A DNA stretch of 64,000 nucleotides from Streptomyces shenzhenensis (GTDB lineage Bacteria; Actinomycetota; Actinomycetes; Streptomycetales; Streptomycetaceae): NCBI RefSeq assembly GCF_021462265.1, contig NZ_JAJONF010000011.1:1-64000 (forward strand), in the 5' to 3' direction. The notes below the pieces were generated by a model. That model ran no database searches and was not told the DNA's origin. It saw only the letters and a program-made list of their open reading frames with translations. Both the position numbers and the translations under genes were made by a program. Of the stretch, positions 29,998 through 39,054 are shown piece after piece. The number at the start of each line of letters is the position of its first letter. The first letter of the stretch is position 1.

Positions 29998-30252
29998 GTT
30001 GCCGAACAGCAGCCGGTAGCCGACGAGCAGGACGAGGGAGCCGGCGATCGCGGCGCCCCAGGTGTAGAGGTCGAAGAAGTGCTTCTCCACCGGGCGGTCG
30101 AGGAAGCGGGAGGAGAGCCAGCCGCCCACGAAGGCGCCCGCGATGCCGATGACGGTGGTGCCGATCAGGCCGCCCGGGTCGCGGCCGGGCAGCAGGACCT
30201 TGGCGATGGCTCCGGCGAGGAGACCCAGGACGATCCAGCCGATGATGCCCAC
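29986..30252 (-). CDS. GlsB/YeaQ/YmgE-family stress-response membrane protein
   Basis: 88 residues, three hydrophobic segments. MGIIGWIVLGLLAGAIAKVL followed by LPGRDPGGLIGTTVIGIAGA is the textbook signature of the transglycosylase-associated (Pfam Transgly_assoc) family. Members are small inner-membrane proteins linked to envelope or general stress; biochemical role unknown. A 20-base motif shared with the LCP gene upstream region lies 33 bases before its start. Confidence 0.88.
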   Translation of the reverse strand: MGIIGWIVLGLLAGAIAKVLLPGRDPGGLIGTTVIGIAGAFVGGWLSSRFLDRPVEKHFFDLYTWGAAIAGSLVLLVGYRLLFGNSRD

Positions 30253-30284
30253 GAGCTCTGCCTTTCAGTACGGGTGTGCCTTGC

Positions 30285-30304
30285 TGGGTTGCGTTGTTGC
30301 GCAA
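30285..30304 (-). promoter_or_regulatory. shared motif, copy upstream of glsB-like gene
   Basis: Read on the minus strand: TTGCGCAACAACGCAACCCA, ending 33 bases before the glsB-like start. It matches the copy at 30966-30985 in 18 of 20 positions and has the same orientation relative to the downstream gene. The ArsR gene lies between the two copies. Confidence 0.55.
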
Positions 30305-30484
30305 GCCTATGAACGGTGGTGGCCGCCGGTGGCGCCTGACGTCGAGCCGTCGATGATCTGTCACCCGCTCATGACAATGCGGGGAACGTGTGGCGGACGT
30401 TGCGGCGAGGCCGCCGGGGAGGGGTGACCGCGCGGCTACACTGAGTGGCGTCTGTGCGGAGACCGGGCGAGGAGGGGGCGTGCT

Positions 30485-30847
30485 GTGGGGGAGAGCGTCG
30501 GCGGCTTCACGGACCCCTCCGACGGGGTGCTGACGGAGGCGGCCGCGGTGTTCGGGCTGCTCGCCTCGCCGGCCCGGCTGCACATCATGTGGGCACTGTC
30601 CCAGGGGGAGAGCGACGTGACGTGCCTCGCCGACCGGGTCGGGGGCGCCCTGCCCGCGGTCAGCCAGCACCTGGCCAAGCTCAGGCTGGCCGGCCTGGTG
30701 CGCTCCCGCCGGGAGGGGCGGCGGCAGGTCTACTACGTGGACGATCCGGACATCGTGACTGTGGTGCGGGTCACCGTCGGACAGCTCACCGCGCGCTCGC
30801 GGCAGGACCCGGCACCGGTGCGGCGGTTGTCCGAGGCCGGCGTCTGA
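30485..30847 (+). CDS. ArsR-family winged-helix regulator
   Basis: 120 residues, GTG start. One HTH_5 domain: VFGLLASPARLHIMWALSQG, DVTCLADRVGGALPAVSQHL, AKLRLAGLVRSRREGRRQVY, YVDDPDIVTVVRV. The position of the alpha3 metal site of classical ArsR/SmtB (ELCVCDL) reads SDVTCLAD with a single Cys, so arsenic-type sensing is doubtful. Identical motifs on either side of the gene are candidate targets. Confidence 0.85.
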   Translation: MGESVGGFTDPSDGVLTEAAAVFGLLASPARLHIMWALSQGESDVTCLADRVGGALPAVSQHLAKLRLAGLVRSRREGRRQVYYVDDPDIVTVVRVTVGQLTARSRQDPAPVRRLSEAGV

Positions 30848-30965
30848 CCGTGCGGGCGGGGTCCGGCGCGGGGGCGGACGGCAGGTGTGTCCTGGAGGTT
30901 TCATGAGATCCCTCACCTGTGAATTCGGGTGGGGTCTGTGCTGAGGGGGCCGTGGGTTTGTTAGA

Positions 30966-30985
30966 TTGCGCAATCACGCAACCCA
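30966..30985 (+). promoter_or_regulatory. shared motif, copy upstream of LCP gene
   Basis: TTGCGCAATCACGCAACCCA, 96 bases before the LCP start codon, embedded in a GATTGCGCAATC palindrome. It pairs with the copy at 30285-30304 (minus). Probably a regulator binding site common to the two genes. Confidence 0.55.
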
Positions 30986-31081
30986 AATGGGCCCAGCTCG
31001 CGGCTGCCCCTACCCCGCCGCGGATGCCCGACCCGCCCGACCGTACCCGCAGACGGACCCGACCGTTCATGGGAGTGGAAG

Positions 31082-32782
31082 ATGACCGACCCGTGGGACG
31101 GCCCGGGGGGCCAGGCCACGCGCCACCGCACCGACCGGGTGCCCGGACAGCGCGGTTCCCTGCCCGACGGGACGCGGCCGACCGGCGGCCGGGCCGCCGC
31201 CCGGCAGGCGGCCAAGACCCGCGGCGGCAGGCGGTCCCGGCGGGCCAGACCGGCGGGCCGCGGCAAGCGGGTCCTGAAGATCCTCGGCCTGTGCACGGCC
31301 GTCCTGGTACTGGTCACGGCCGGCGCCGGCTGGTGGTTCTACCAGCACCTCAACGGCAACATCAACAGCGTCTCCCTCGACGGCAAGGGCGGCACCGAGA
31401 AGGCCGACGCGTTCGGCCGGACCCCGATCAACATCCTGGTGATCGGCTCGGACGCCCGGACCAGCAAGACCGACTGCAAGCTCGGCGGCGGCTGCTCCCA
31501 GACCGGCGTGCAGACCGGCAACGGCAACGCGGACGTGGAGATGGTCGTCCACATATCCGCCGACCGCTCCAACGCCACGGTCATGAGCATCCCCCGTGAC
31601 ACCATGGTCGACGTCCCCGCCTGCAAGGACACCAAGAGCGGCCAGTCGACCTCCGGCTACTACGGCCAGGTCAACAGCGCCCTCCAGTACGGGGCCGCCT
31701 GCCAGGTCGCCACCGTCCACCAGCTCACCGGCATCCCCATCGACCACTTCGTCAAGCTGGACTTCTCCGGCGTGGTCAAGATGTCCGACGCGGTCGGCGG
31801 TGTCTCCGTGTGCGTCAGCTCCAACGTGTACGACACCTACTCGCACCTGAAGCTGTCCAAGGGCAGCCACACCCTCAAGGGCCAGGCCGCGCTGGAGTTC
31901 GTCCGTTCCCGGCACGGCTTCGGCGACGGCAGCGACCTCGGCCGTACCGTCTCCCAGCACATCTTCCTCAGCGCGATGATCCGCAAGTTCAAGAGCGCGG
32001 GAACGCTGACCGACCCCACCGCCGTATACAGCCTCGCGAACGCCGCCACCAAGGCGCTCACCGTGGACGACGGGCTCGGCAGCATCAAGAAGCTGATCTC
32101 GCTGGCGGACGACGTGAACAAGGTCCCCACCAAGCGGATGACGTTCACCACCATGCAGACCGCCCCCGACCCCAACAACTCCAACCGTGTGGTGGTCGGC
32201 TCGGGTGCCAAGGACCTGTTCGCCACCATGGCCAACGACCAGGCGCTGACCACCGCTTCGGGCAAGAAGTCGGCGGCGGGCTCGGCGGCCGCGAGCGCGA
32301 AGCCGACCGCCACCGCGACCGTCCCCGCGTCCCAGATAGCCGTGACCGTCGAGAACGGCACCGAGATCACCGGCCGCGCCTCCGCCATCGCGAACGCCCT
32401 GATCTCGCAGGGCTTCAGCACCGGCACGAGCACGGCCAACGCCCCGGCCTCCGCGACCACCACCACCCTGACCTACGGCAGCGGCGACAAAGCCGAGGCG
32501 CAGACCGTGGCCAAGGCCCTCGACCTGCCCGGCTCGCACCTCAAGTCGGGCGGCAGCGGCGTCGTCCTGGTGGTCGGCAGCGACTGGACCAGCGGCACCT
32601 CCTACCCGGCGAGCTCCGGTGACACCAAGGCGGCCGTCGCCAACGCCAACGCCTCGACCGCCAGCGACTCCAAGACCTGCGCCAAGGTCAGCCCCTACAA
32701 GACGGTCAGCCTCAACGGGATCGCGATGACACCGGCCCAGGCGTACGCGGCGGCGTCGAAGAAGCCCGACTCGGACGAGTGA
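31082..32782 (+). CDS. LytR-CpsA-Psr (LCP) family protein
   Basis: 566 residues. A basic cytoplasmic tail (1-60, Arg-rich) and one membrane helix (about 62-84, ILGLCTAVLVLVTAGAGWWF) precede the extracellular LCP phosphotransferase domain (about 110-265). The latter has NILVIGSDAR, MSIPRDTMVDVP, and the Arg-rich FVRSRHGFGDGSDLGR. A C-terminal LytR_C domain (about 425-520, ITVENGTEITGRA-like) follows. LCP enzymes attach glycopolymers (teichoic acids, arabinogalactan-like chains) to peptidoglycan from lipid-linked donors. The start is ATG 31082. A hairpin follows the stop. Confidence 0.9.
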   Translation: MTDPWDGPGGQATRHRTDRVPGQRGSLPDGTRPTGGRAAARQAAKTRGGRRSRRARPAGRGKRVLKILGLCTAVLVLVTAGAGWWFYQHLNGNINSVSLDGKGGTEKADAFGRTPINILVIGSDARTSKTDCKLGGGCSQTGVQTGNGNADVEMVVHISADRSNATVMSIPRDTMVDVPACKDTKSGQSTSGYYGQVNSALQYGAACQVATVHQLTGIPIDHFVKLDFSGVVKMSDAVGGVSVCVSSNVYDTYSHLKLSKGSHTLKGQAALEFVRSRHGFGDGSDLGRTVSQHIFLSAMIRKFKSAGTLTDPTAVYSLANAATKALTVDDGLGSIKKLISLADDVNKVPTKRMTFTTMQTAPDPNNSNRVVVGSGAKDLFATMANDQALTTASGKKSAAGSAAASAKPTATATVPASQIAVTVENGTEITGRASAIANALISQGFSTGTSTANAPASATTTTLTYGSGDKAEAQTVAKALDLPGSHLKSGGSGVVLVVGSDWTSGTSYPASSGDTKAAVANANASTASDSKTCAKVSPYKTVSLNGIAMTPAQAYAAASKKPDSDE

Positions 32783-32789
32783 CGGGGAG

Positions 32790-32816
32790 AGGCGAGCCCC
32801 ACGACGGGGTTCGCCT
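32790..32816 (+). terminator. hairpin terminator after LCP gene
   Basis: AGGCGAGCCCC (32790-32800) pairs with GGGGTTCGCCT (32806-32816) around loop ACGAC, one G-T wobble. It begins 7 bases after the LCP stop codon. Confidence 0.55.
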
Positions 32817-32883
32817 CGCCACGGCCGTGAAAGCATGTGACCGCCAGACAGGTGGCCCGGCCGTGCGCACAGCGAGGTGACAG

Positions 32884-34698
32884 ATGCAGTTCACCACCCG
32901 TCCCACCCTCCAGGGCAGCTTCGGCATGGTCTCGTCCACGCACTGGCTCGCCTCCCAGTCGGCGATGGCCGTCCTGGAGAACGGCGGCAACGCCTACGAC
33001 GCGGCCGTCGCCGGGGCCTTCGTCCTGCACGTGGTCGAGCCGCACCTCAACGGGCCCGCCGGTGAGGTGCCGATCCTGCTCGCCCCGGCCGACGGCGAGG
33101 TGCAGGTGCTGTGCGGGCAGGGCGTGGCCCCGGCCGGTGCCACCGTCGCCCACTACCGGGGGCTCGGCCTGGACCTCGTCCCCGGCACCGGCCCGCTGGC
33201 CGCGGCCGTCCCCGGCGCCTTCGACGCCTGGCTGCTCCTGCTGCGCGACCACGGCACCCAGCCGCTGGACGAGGTCCTGAAGTACGCCATCGGGTACGCC
33301 GGGCACGGGCACCCGCCCGTGGAGAACGTCGGCGCCACGGTGGCGAGCGTCCGAAAGCTGTTCGAGACCGAGTGGACGTCATCGGCCGAGCTCTACCTGC
33401 CCGGCGGCCGGGCACCCCGCCCCGGTGAGCTCTTCCGCAACCCCGCCCTCGCCGCCACCTGGAAGCGGCTGCTCGCCGAGACCGCGGGCGCCGGGGACCG
33501 GGAGGCGCGGATCGACGCGGCCCGCGAGGCGTGGCGCACCGGCTTCATCGCCGAGGCCCTGGTCCGGCAGGCCGCCCGCCCCACCATGGACACCAGCGGT
33601 ACACGGCACACCGGCACCCTCACCGCCGCCGACCTGGCCGGCTGGTCCGCGAGCTACGAGAGCCCGGTGTCGTACGACTGGAACGGCTGGACCGTGTGCA
33701 AGGCGGGCCCCTGGAGCCAGGGCCCGGCCCTCCTCCAGCAGCTCGCCCTGCTGCCGCCCGAGCTGCCCGCCCACGGCTCCGCCGACTACCTCCACCTCCT
33801 CATCGAGGGCTGCAAGCTCGCCATGGCCGACCGCGAGGCCTGGTACGGGGACGCAGCCGAGGTACCGCTGGCCGAACTGCTCTCGGCCGCGTACAACGCC
33901 GGGCGGCGGGAGCTGATCGGCGCCAAGGCCTCCGACGAGCTGCGGCCGGGCAGCCCCGGCGGGCGCGAGCCCCGGCTGCCCGGGTACGCGCGCGTGGGGA
34001 CCCGGCCGGACACCGCCTTCGACCCGCTCGGCGCCGGTGAGCCGACCGTCGCGCAGGTGCCCGGAGACCCCCAGGTCGCGGACGACGGCGGCACCCGGGG
34101 CGACACCTGCCACCTGGACGTCGTCGACCGCTGGGGCAACATGGTCGCGGCCACGCCGAGCGGCGGGTGGCTCCAGTCCAACCCCGTCGTGCCCGAGCTG
34201 GGCTTCCCGCTGGGCACCCGGCTGCAGATGGCCTGGCTGGAGGAGGGCCTGCCCAGCTCCCTCACCCCCGGCCGGCGCCCCCGCACCACCCTCACCCCGT
34301 CGATCGCCCTGCGCGACGGCGTCCCGGTGCTGGCCTTCGGCACGCCGGGCGGCGACCAGCAGGACCAGTGGCAACTGCACTTCTTCCTCGCCGTCGCGCT
34401 GCGCGGCGAGGTCCGCGGCGGGCTCGACCTCCAGGGCGCGATCGACGCCCCGAACTGGCACAACGACAGTTTCCCCAGCTCCTTCTACCCCCGCGGCCGC
34501 CGCCCCGGGAGCGTGACCGTCGAGTCCCGCACGGACCCGGAAGTGGTGGCCGGACTGCGGCGGCGCGGCCACGACGTGACGGTCGGGCCGGGCTGGTCGG
34601 AGGGGCGGCTGTGCGCGGTGGCCCGGGACCCGCGGACCGGGGTGCTGTCGGCGGCGGCGAACCCGCGCGGGATGCAGGGTTACGCGGTGGGGCGCTGA
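32884..34698 (+). CDS. gamma-glutamyltransferase-family protein (cytosolic)
   Basis: 604 residues, no signal peptide. GGT-fold landmarks: ENGGNAYDAAVAGAFVLHVV, NGPAGEVPILL, and putative autoprocessing Thr408 in RGDTCHLDVVDRWGN. GTPGGDQQDQW and RPRTTLTPSIAL follow. Sequence around the nucleophile (DTCH) differs from true GGTs (TTH), so it may be a GGT-like acylase or amidase rather than a glutathione transferase. It is a distant paralogue of the secreted enzyme at 11.3 kb. It follows the LCP gene by about 100 bases, probably a separate transcript. Confidence 0.8.
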   Translation: MQFTTRPTLQGSFGMVSSTHWLASQSAMAVLENGGNAYDAAVAGAFVLHVVEPHLNGPAGEVPILLAPADGEVQVLCGQGVAPAGATVAHYRGLGLDLVPGTGPLAAAVPGAFDAWLLLLRDHGTQPLDEVLKYAIGYAGHGHPPVENVGATVASVRKLFETEWTSSAELYLPGGRAPRPGELFRNPALAATWKRLLAETAGAGDREARIDAAREAWRTGFIAEALVRQAARPTMDTSGTRHTGTLTAADLAGWSASYESPVSYDWNGWTVCKAGPWSQGPALLQQLALLPPELPAHGSADYLHLLIEGCKLAMADREAWYGDAAEVPLAELLSAAYNAGRRELIGAKASDELRPGSPGGREPRLPGYARVGTRPDTAFDPLGAGEPTVAQVPGDPQVADDGGTRGDTCHLDVVDRWGNMVAATPSGGWLQSNPVVPELGFPLGTRLQMAWLEEGLPSSLTPGRRPRTTLTPSIALRDGVPVLAFGTPGGDQQDQWQLHFFLAVALRGEVRGGLDLQGAIDAPNWHNDSFPSSFYPRGRRPGSVTVESRTDPEVVAGLRRRGHDVTVGPGWSEGRLCAVARDPRTGVLSAAANPRGMQGYAVGR

Positions 34699-34727
34699 CG
34701 CCCGCCGACCTGGTGCGGCCGTCTTCG

Positions 34728-34790
34728 GCCCGCCGACCGTCTGCCGTCGGCCCGCCGACCGTCCGTCTTCGGCCCGCCGATCGCCGGCAC
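34728..34790. repeat. short tandem repeat, about three copies
   Basis: Imperfect copies of a unit with core TCGGCCCGCCGACCGTC lie between the GGT-like and inositol-phosphatase-like genes. It is not coding. Confidence 0.55.
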
Positions 34791-34866
34791 CGCCTGTTCG
34801 TCCGCATTCCATGCCCCGTACGTCCGAGCGGCGGGGATTGTCAGCGCGCCGTGCTCTCATGGAGGC

Positions 34867-35715
34867 ATGATCGAAGCAACGGAGACCATCGACGAGTTTC
34901 TCCTCCAGCACGCCGGTGACGTCGAGGACGCCATCCGCAAGGCCGCCCGGACCGAGATCCAGCCCCGCTGGCGCCGGCTCGCCGACCACGAGGTCGACCA
35001 GAAGAACGGCCCGCACGACCTGGTGACGGACGCCGACCGGCTCGCCGAGCGATACCTCACCGCGACCCTCGGCTCCCTCCTGCCCGGCTCCGTCGTGGTC
35101 GGCGAGGAGGCGGTGCACGCCGACCCCGAGACCTACGACGCGCTCCAGGGTGACGCGCCGGTGTGGATCGTCGACCCCGTCGACGGCACCCGCCAGTTCG
35201 TGCGCGGCGAGGACGGCTTCTGCACCCTGGTCGCGCTCGCCCACCGGGGCGTCCTGCTCGCCTCCTGGACCTACGCCCCGGCCCGCGAGCAACTCGCCAC
35301 GGCGGTACGGGGCAAGGGCGCCTTCCTCGACGGCGAGCGGCTGCTGGCCGGTGCGCCCGAGGCGGGCCGGGACCTGCGCATAGCCACCTCCCACCCGGAC
35401 TACACCACCGACGCGCAGAAGCGCGCGCTGCTCCCGCTGTGGAGCGACGGCCTCGCCCCGCGCCCCTGCGGCTCGGCCGGCCTGGAGTATCTCGCCGTCG
35501 CCCGGGGCGAGTCGGACGCCACCGTGTTCAGTTGGGAGGCCGCCTGGGACCACGCGGCCGGGCTGCTGCTGGTCGAGGAGGCGGGCGGCGCCCACCTCAC
35601 CCTCGCCGGCGAGCCGTTCCGCGTCACGGGCGGCAACACGCTGCCGTTCACCGCGGCCCGGGACGCCGCCACCGCCCAGCGGATCGTGGACCTGCTGCTG
35701 AACCCGCACTGGTAA
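34867..35715 (+). CDS. inositol-monophosphatase-family phosphatase (HisN-like)
   Basis: 282 residues. Metal-binding motifs of the family are present: VVGEEAVHADPE (Glu), WIVDPVDGTRQFVRG (DPxDGT motif) and SWEAAWDHAAGLLLVEEAGG (WDxAAG). In actinobacteria such proteins act as histidinol-phosphatase (HisN), inositol-1-phosphatase or PAP phosphatase; sequence alone does not decide. It stands alone between the GGT-like gene and a flavoprotein gene. Confidence 0.85.
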   Translation: MIEATETIDEFLLQHAGDVEDAIRKAARTEIQPRWRRLADHEVDQKNGPHDLVTDADRLAERYLTATLGSLLPGSVVVGEEAVHADPETYDALQGDAPVWIVDPVDGTRQFVRGEDGFCTLVALAHRGVLLASWTYAPAREQLATAVRGKGAFLDGERLLAGAPEAGRDLRIATSHPDYTTDAQKRALLPLWSDGLAPRPCGSAGLEYLAVARGESDATVFSWEAAWDHAAGLLLVEEAGGAHLTLAGEPFRVTGGNTLPFTAARDAATAQRIVDLLLNPHW

Positions 35716-35790
35716 CCCGAACGAGGGGGGTGTCAGTCCCCCGGCATATCCTGAAGCCGAGTGGCCATCGGCTGACGAAGGGGTCCCAAG

Positions 35791-37209
35791 GTGCCGTCGA
35801 TGCTCGATGCGGTCGTGGTGGGGGCGGGGCCGAACGGCCTGACGGCCGCTGTGGAGCTGGCCCGGCGCGGGTTCTCCGTGGCCCTCTTCGAGGCGCGGGA
35901 CACCGTGGGCGGCGGTGCCCGCACCGAGGAGCTCACCCTCCCCGGCTTCCGGCACGACCCGTGCTCGGCGGCCCACCCGCTCGGCATCAACTCGCCGGCG
36001 TTCCGCGCCCTGCCCCTGGAGCGGTACGGCCTGGAGTGGCTGCACGCGGACCTGCCGATGGCGCACCCCTTCCGCGACGGCCGCGCGGCCGTCCTGGCCC
36101 GCTCCGTCGCCGAGACGGCGGCCTCCTTCGGGCCGCGTGACGCCGGCACCTACCGCAGGCTGGTCGAGCCGTTCCTGCCCACGTGGGACACCCTGGCCCG
36201 GGACTTCATGTCCCTGCCGCTGACCGCGCTGCCACGCGACCCGGTCACCCTCGCCCGGTTCGGCCTGGCCGGGCTGCCGCCCGCCACCCTGCTGCTGCGC
36301 CGGTTCCGCGACGAGCGGGCCCGCACCCTCTTCGCCGGTCTTGTCGCGCACGTCATGGCCCCGCTCGGCGGCTTCGCCACCGGCGCCGTCGGCCTGGTCT
36401 TCGCGCTCGCCGCACACGCCCGCGGCTGGCCGGTGGCCAGAGGCGGCTCCCAGGCCATCTCCGACGCCCTCGCCGCCTACCTCACGGACCTCGGCGGCGC
36501 GATCCACACCGACTACGAGGTCAAGCGCCTCGACGACCTGCCGCCCGCGCGGTCGTACATCTTCGACACCTCGCCCACCGCCCTCGCCCGGATCGCCGGC
36601 CTCGGCAACTACTACCGGGACTACCGGTACGGCCCGGGCGTCTTCAAGATCGACTACGCGCTGGACGGGCCGGTCCCCTGGACGGCGCCGGAGGCCCGCC
36701 GCGCCGGAACCGTGCAGATCGGCGCGGACAGCGCGGAGATCGGCACCGCCCTGCGCGCCGCCGCCCGCGAGGGCCGCGCCCCCGACCGACCGTTCATGAT
36801 CACCGTGCAGCCCAGTGTGGTGGACCCGGGCCGCGCCCCCGCGGGCAAGCAGGTGTTCTGGGCGTACGCGCATGTGCCGAGCGGCTGGAGAGGCGACCTC
36901 ACCGAGGTGATGGAACGTCAACTGGAGCGCTACGCACCGGGGTTCCGTGACCGCGTGCTGGCCCGCGCCACCGCGGGCCCCGCCGAACTCGCCGCCCGCA
37001 ACGCCAACTACGTCGGCGGCGACATCGGCACCGGCGCGGTCTCCGGCCTGCAGGTCCTGCTGCGCCCCAGACTGTCCCTGTTCCCGTACGGCACCCCGCA
37101 CCCGGCCGTCTTCATCTGTTCCTCGGCCACCCCGCCCGGCCCGGGCGTGCACGGCATGTCGGGGCACAACGCGGCGAAGGCCGTGTGGAGGAGGCTGCGG
37201 CAGTCATGA
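35791..37209 (+). CDS. FAD-dependent amine-oxidase/phytoene-desaturase-like oxidoreductase
   Basis: 472 residues, GTG start (an ATG nine bases later is possible). The N-terminal Rossmann motif VVGAGPNGLTAAVELARRGF then ALFEARDTVGGGARTEE binds FAD. The C-terminal end GVHGMSGHNAAKAVWRRL is the CrtI-type second FAD contact. No carotenoid genes are nearby, so it belongs to the broad 'NAD(P)/FAD-dependent oxidoreductase, CrtI-like' group with unknown substrate. It overlaps the macro-domain gene by four bases (ATGA), so the two are cotranslated. Confidence 0.82.
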   Translation: MPSMLDAVVVGAGPNGLTAAVELARRGFSVALFEARDTVGGGARTEELTLPGFRHDPCSAAHPLGINSPAFRALPLERYGLEWLHADLPMAHPFRDGRAAVLARSVAETAASFGPRDAGTYRRLVEPFLPTWDTLARDFMSLPLTALPRDPVTLARFGLAGLPPATLLLRRFRDERARTLFAGLVAHVMAPLGGFATGAVGLVFALAAHARGWPVARGGSQAISDALAAYLTDLGGAIHTDYEVKRLDDLPPARSYIFDTSPTALARIAGLGNYYRDYRYGPGVFKIDYALDGPVPWTAPEARRAGTVQIGADSAEIGTALRAAAREGRAPDRPFMITVQPSVVDPGRAPAGKQVFWAYAHVPSGWRGDLTEVMERQLERYAPGFRDRVLARATAGPAELAARNANYVGGDIGTGAVSGLQVLLRPRLSLFPYGTPHPAVFICSSATPPGPGVHGMSGHNAAKAVWRRLRQS

Positions 37210-37715
37210 CCCGCATCACCCTCGTCCAGGGCGACATCACCCGGCAGAGCGTCGACGCCATCGTCAACGCGGCCAACTCCTCCCTGCTCGGCGGCGGAGG
37301 CGTCGACGGCGCCATCCACCGCCGCGGCGGCCCGGCCGTCCTCGCGGACTGCCGCAAGCTGCGCGCCTCCCGGTTCGGCAAGGGCCTGCCCACCGGCCAG
37401 GCCGTCGCCACCACGGCCGGCGACCTCGACGCGCGGTGGGTCATCCACACCGTCGGCCCCGTGTACTCCACGAGCGAGGACCGCTCCGGCCTGCTGGCCT
37501 CCTGCTACCGCGAGTCCCTCAAGCGCGCCGACGAACTCGGCGCCCGCACGGTCGCGTTCCCCGCCGTCTCCACCGGCATCTACGGCTGGCCGATGGACGA
37601 CGGCGCCCGGATCGCCGTGACCACGGTCCGGGAGGCGGACACGGCCGTCGAGGAGGTGCGGTTCGTGCTCTTCGACGAGCGGGCCCACGAGGCCTTCGCA
37701 CGCCAGCTCCCCTGA
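37206..37715 (+). CDS. macro-domain O-acetyl-ADP-ribose deacetylase
   Basis: 169 residues, essentially one macro domain. IVNAANSSLLGGGGVDGAIH then RRGGPAVLADCR is the ADP-ribose and catalytic loop; AFPAVSTGIYGWPMDDGAR is the second phosphate-binding loop. Such YmdB/MacroD-type enzymes hydrolyse O-acetyl-ADP-ribose (the sirtuin product) or mono-ADP-ribose on proteins. A sirtuin gene lies 13 kb downstream. It overlaps the preceding flavoprotein gene (ATGA); the functional tie is unknown. Confidence 0.9.
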   Translation: MTRITLVQGDITRQSVDAIVNAANSSLLGGGGVDGAIHRRGGPAVLADCRKLRASRFGKGLPTGQAVATTAGDLDARWVIHTVGPVYSTSEDRSGLLASCYRESLKRADELGARTVAFPAVSTGIYGWPMDDGARIAVTTVREADTAVEEVRFVLFDERAHEAFARQLP

Positions 37716-37849
37716 GCCGACATCCGCGGCGGTTCGGGATCCGCCGTTTCCGCTCGGCGGTCGAGCGTGACCGTCAGAGCGACGAACAGCGCGCCGAGGA
37801 CCTGGAGCACCCGGCGTCCGGGAGCCCACGAGCGCAGGCGCATGGCGTC

Positions 37850-37941
37850 CGGACGACCCGGACGACCCGGACGACATCCGGGCCCGCACCCCGCGCGGGC
37901 CTTCCGCAGTGCCGCACCCCGCGCGGGCCTTCCGGAGTGCC
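37850..37941. repeat. 9-bp and 28-bp tandem repeats
   Basis: About three copies of GGACGACCC (37850-37875), then two copies of a 28-bp unit (37886-37913 and 37914-37941) starting GCACCCCGCGCGGGCCTTCC, differing at one base. They sit upstream of the YihY gene. Confidence 0.7.
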
Positions 37942-37988
37942 ACCGGCGCGCCCGCACCGCACTCTGGAGGCAGGAGAGGAGTGATGCC

Positions 37989-38921
37989 ATGCCGACCAGC
38001 GGGCGGGTGCCGCGCACCGGCTCCCGGCCCGTGCCGTCCGGGTGGCGCCGGCGGACCGCGCGGCTGGCCGCCCGGGCGAAGGCGGTGCACCGGCGGGCCG
38101 AGGGCCGGTTCCCCGTCGTCACCCATCTCGCGGAACGCATGGTGTCCGTGAGCATCTTCGACACCGCCACCCGGCTGGCCGCCCAGAGCTTCCTCGCCGC
38201 CGTTCCGCTGCTCTTCGTGTTCGCCGCCTACGCCCCGCCGGCGATCCGGCACCAGCTCGTCCGCTCCCTGCGCTCGGCGTTCGGACTGACCGGTCCGGCC
38301 GAAGCCCAGCTCCAGCAGCTGATGGAGCCCCAGGGCGAGAGCCTGCGGCAGACCACCGGCGTGATCGGCGGGCTGATGGTGCTGATCTCGGCCACCGCGG
38401 TCAGCCGGGCCGTGCAGCGGATGTGCCGGCGTGCCTGGGAGATCCCCCGGGGCGGCATCCGGCCCGTACCGTGGCGCTGGGTGGCCTGGCTCGCGCTGTG
38501 GATCGTCGCGCTGGTCCTGCAGGGCGCGCTGCATGCCGGCTTCGGTCCGGGCGCCTGGCTGGGCGTCCCGGTCACCTTCGGCGTCCAGGTGGGCCTGTGG
38601 TGGTGGACGCAGCACCTGCTGCTCGACGGCGACATCGGCTGGAAACCCCTGCTGCCCGGCGCTGTGATCACGGCGATCGCCTTCACCGCGCTGACGGTAA
38701 CCGCGAAGCTCTACATGCCTGGGGCACTCAACCGGGCCCTGGCCGGATACGGCCCGCTGGGGTCGGTGTTCGTGCTGCTGTCCTGGCTGATCGTGGTGTG
38801 CCTGGCCGCCACCGTCAGCATCAGCTGCGGCGCGGTCCTCGCGCAGGAACCGTTCCTCGCCGGCCCGCTCGGCAGCCCGCCGCCGCGCCGGGACCTGGAG
38901 CGGGACACGGGGACCTCCTGA
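37989..38921 (+). CDS. YihY/BrkB-family membrane protein
   Basis: 310 residues with about six membrane segments (for example FLAAVPLLFVFAAYAPPAI, GGLMVLISATAVSRAVQ, WVAWLALWIVALVLQGALHA, FVLLSWLIVVCLAATVSIS). LAAVPLLFVFA and YGPLGSVFVLLSWL match the virulence-factor-BrkB family (once misannotated RNase BN). Function unknown; envelope stress suggested in some bacteria. The start is ATG 37989; upstream in-frame sequence covers the tandem repeats. Confidence 0.8.
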   Translation: MPTSGRVPRTGSRPVPSGWRRRTARLAARAKAVHRRAEGRFPVVTHLAERMVSVSIFDTATRLAAQSFLAAVPLLFVFAAYAPPAIRHQLVRSLRSAFGLTGPAEAQLQQLMEPQGESLRQTTGVIGGLMVLISATAVSRAVQRMCRRAWEIPRGGIRPVPWRWVAWLALWIVALVLQGALHAGFGPGAWLGVPVTFGVQVGLWWWTQHLLLDGDIGWKPLLPGAVITAIAFTALTVTAKLYMPGALNRALAGYGPLGSVFVLLSWLIVVCLAATVSISCGAVLAQEPFLAGPLGSPPPRRDLERDTGTS

Positions 38922-39054
38922 CGGCGGGCGGCCGGGGCGCGAGGGCGCCCATGGACGGCCCGGGGTCCCCGCGCCCTGCACGGCGGTGGCAAGACTGCGA
39001 TCCTGATCGAGTGGAGCGCCGACCACGGCCTGCCGGACACGGGAGGTGATCCCT

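Noticed and set aside
33379..37167. A 1262-residue minus-strand open frame
   Set aside because: It runs antisense to three well-supported plus-strand genes and shows no domain.
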